Notes under the pieces: generated by a model | The model's input: the letters and a program-made list of their open reading frames with translations, nothing else | Told to the model about the DNA's origin: nothing | The model's database searches: none | Made by a program: the position numbers and the translations under genes | Shown here: piece after piece, positions 5,889 to 6,844 of the stretch | How the letters are laid out: each line of letters opens with the position of its first letter | How positions within the stretch are numbered: the stretch's first letter is position 1 | Source: Actinomycetota bacterium | GTDB lineage: Bacteria; Actinomycetota; Acidimicrobiia; Acidimicrobiales; Microtrichaceae | Assembly: GCA_018268735.1 (NCBI GenBank) | Contig: JAFDWA010000084.1 | Span: 1 to 6,844, forward strand | Direction: 5' to 3' | Length of the DNA: 6,844 nucleotides

Positions 5889-6616
5889 CGTTCCAGACTG
5901 GCACCCCACGAAGCTGCGACACCGGTGGTTTCGGTCCCAGCCGTGGGATCGACCTTCACCCATCCATGGTCGGGATCGTGGCGCCGGATCACCCGAGCGG
6001 GGGAGCCGACCGCGACGCTGAAGTCCGGCAGGTCCGAGGTCACCACGGCGCCCGCGCCGACGACGACGTGTCGACCGATGGTGACGCCTGGCAGCACGAC
6101 GGCGTTGTGGCCGATCCAACTCCCGTCGCCGATGCGCACCGGTTCCTCCGGCTGGTTCTGCATCGAGATCGGGATCGACAGGTCCTCGTAGCCGTGGTTC
6201 ATGTCGGTGATGTGCACGTGGTGGCCGGTCCACACGTCGTCGCCGATCTCGACGAGTCGGTGGCCCGTGATGCAACTGCCCCGACCGATCAGGCACCGGT
6301 CGCCGATCACGATCACCCGATCGTGCAGGCCCCGGTGGTTCGGACCCCAGCCTGCCGACAGCACGACGTGGCCGCTGATCATCGTGTCCGCGCCGATGTG
6401 GATCGACTGCTCGTTCATGATCGTGTCGTACGGGAAGCCGACGATGCTGCCCCGCCCGAACGAACCGAAGCGGCGACCGGCAGCGGAGTCGGGGCCGATC
6501 GCGCCGAGCGACTTGTAGGCGGCCCAGCTGGCTCGGACGACCGGCCCGAGCGCTGCGTACACGGCACCGCGGACCCGGTCGGTGCGCCGCCGCGGCGCGT
6601 TCTCGCGGTTGAACAT
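5885..6616 (-). CDS. Hexapeptide-repeat acyltransferase (WbbJ/LacA-like)
   Basis: A 243-residue left-handed beta-helix acyltransferase. Imperfect [LIV]-G-x4 turns repeat through IHIGADTMISGHVV, VIVIGDRCLIGRGSCITGH, VEIGDDVWTGHHVHI, VRIGDGSWIGHNAVVLPGV and TIGRHVVVGAGAVV, ending in the family closure VAVGSPARVIRR. HITDMNHGYED carries His141, in the position of the catalytic histidine of LacA/maltose O-acetyltransferase-type enzymes. Such proteins move an acetyl or other acyl group from CoA to sugars or related hydroxyl acceptors, often in cell-envelope glycans; the acceptor is not known here. The basic N-terminal part (about 1-50) lacks a signal peptide. The ATG at 6616 has AAGG 8 nt upstream; a GTG at 6640 would add eight residues and is less likely. 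It is coupled to the following oxidoreductase by a GTGA overlap, an unusual partner. Confidence 0.88.
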   Translation of the reverse strand: MFNRENAPRRRTDRVRGAVYAALGPVVRASWAAYKSLGAIGPDSAAGRRFGSFGRGSIVGFPYDTIMNEQSIHIGADTMISGHVVLSAGWGPNHRGLHDRVIVIGDRCLIGRGSCITGHRLVEIGDDVWTGHHVHITDMNHGYEDLSIPISMQNQPEEPVRIGDGSWIGHNAVVLPGVTIGRHVVVGAGAVVTSDLPDFSVAVGSPARVIRRHDPDHGWVKVDPTAGTETTGVAASWGASLER

Positions 6617-6623
6617 GGCGGGA

Positions 6624-6629
6624 ACCTTA
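6624..6629 (-). promoter_or_regulatory. AAGG ribosome site or -10 box ahead of the acyltransferase
   Basis: On the minus strand TAAGGT ends 7 nt before the ATG at 6616. It contains AAGG, a usable Shine-Dalgarno 8 nt from the start, but also fits a TAnnnT -10 placed for a leaderless start. The sequence alone does not decide between them. Either reading supports the ATG at 6616. Confidence 0.35.
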
Positions 6630-6690
6630 CGGGGTGCCACCGGATCGCCGGTCGGGCCGCCTCCCGTCGGGGCGGGCGGTCGATGAGCGG

Positions 6691-6844
6691 TCAGTCGCCG
6701 AAGCGCAGCCGGTCGAGCTCCCAGTAGGCACGCAGCGCGACGACCTTCCCGTCGCCGTCGACCCGGTAGGTGAACACGCCGTCGGTGTGCACGACGGTCC
6801 CGTCGGGCATCGTCGTCGTGATCGTCCCCACGTTCGCGACCTCG
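6691..6844 (-). CDS. NTF2/SnoaL-like protein, C-terminal part (5' end outside window)
   Basis: The last 50 codons of a minus-strand gene end at the TGA at 6693-6691. The tail contains TTMPDGTVVHTDGVFTYRVD, then a DGDGKVVALRAYWELDRL block. That pattern, two antiparallel strands around DGKxxxLRxYW, is the usual C-terminal end of SnoaL-like/NTF2-like cone-barrel proteins. These include small isomerases, cyclases, dehydratases and many proteins of unknown role. The catalytic N-terminal part is outside the window, so no activity can be assigned. It is followed after about 74 bp by the acyltransferase on the same strand and could belong to the same transcript. Confidence 0.7.
   Translation of the reverse strand, partial: EVANVGTITTTMPDGTVVHTDGVFTYRVDGDGKVVALRAYWELDRLRFGD

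Noticed and set aside
4635..6191. Long plus-strand open frame of 518 codons
   Set aside because: It lies antisense to the oxidoreductase and acyltransferase, is extremely rich in Arg/Gly/Val, has no domain, and is explained by GC-rich codon bias in the opposite strand.
6639..6652. ACCGG-ATCG-CCGGT hairpin between the SnoaL-like gene and the acyltransferase
   Set aside because: A 5-bp stem without a T-tract in very GC-rich DNA is expected by chance and does not support a terminator.

Overview
The window is GC-rich throughout, with strong third-position G/C bias. GTG starts, an 'AAGG/GAGG' ribosome-site style and several start codons placed directly behind a -10 box point to a high-GC actinobacterium, possibly an Acidimicrobiia-type lineage (inference from gene style only, no marker gene is present).

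Left part (1-3870) looks like an accessory stretch of conflict or stress genes. A minus-strand P-loop ATPase with a DUF234-type C-terminal region runs off the left edge. It is separated by about 380 bp of mostly non-coding DNA from a divergent plus-strand toxin-antitoxin pair: a DUF1778 (TacA-like) ribbon-helix-helix antitoxin and a TacT-like GNAT acetyltransferase toxin. A complete class II Fic protein with a C-terminal winged helix follows on the same strand about 100 bp later and appears to have its own promoter. Two ACGTAC repeats exactly 11 bp apart lie in the tacA promoter and are a good candidate operator for the antitoxin.

Right part (3903-6844) is entirely minus strand and looks like ordinary metabolism. 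In transcription order it has the 3' end of an NTF2/SnoaL-like protein, a hexapeptide-repeat acyltransferase of the WbbJ/LacA type, and a molybdopterin-dependent oxidoreductase. The last two share a GTGA overlap, so they are translationally coupled. Their functional link is not obvious from family knowledge. The two halves meet tail to tail at 3870/3903, where a 9-bp perfect stem spans the fic stop codon and may end transcription.

I found no RNA genes, insertion sequences, CRISPR arrays or prophage genes. I do not see a clearly undescribed system. The most worthwhile points are the toxin/AMPylase/ATPase cluster, the operator-like repeats, the odd coupled acyltransferase-oxidoreductase pair, and the possible leaderless starts of three genes.
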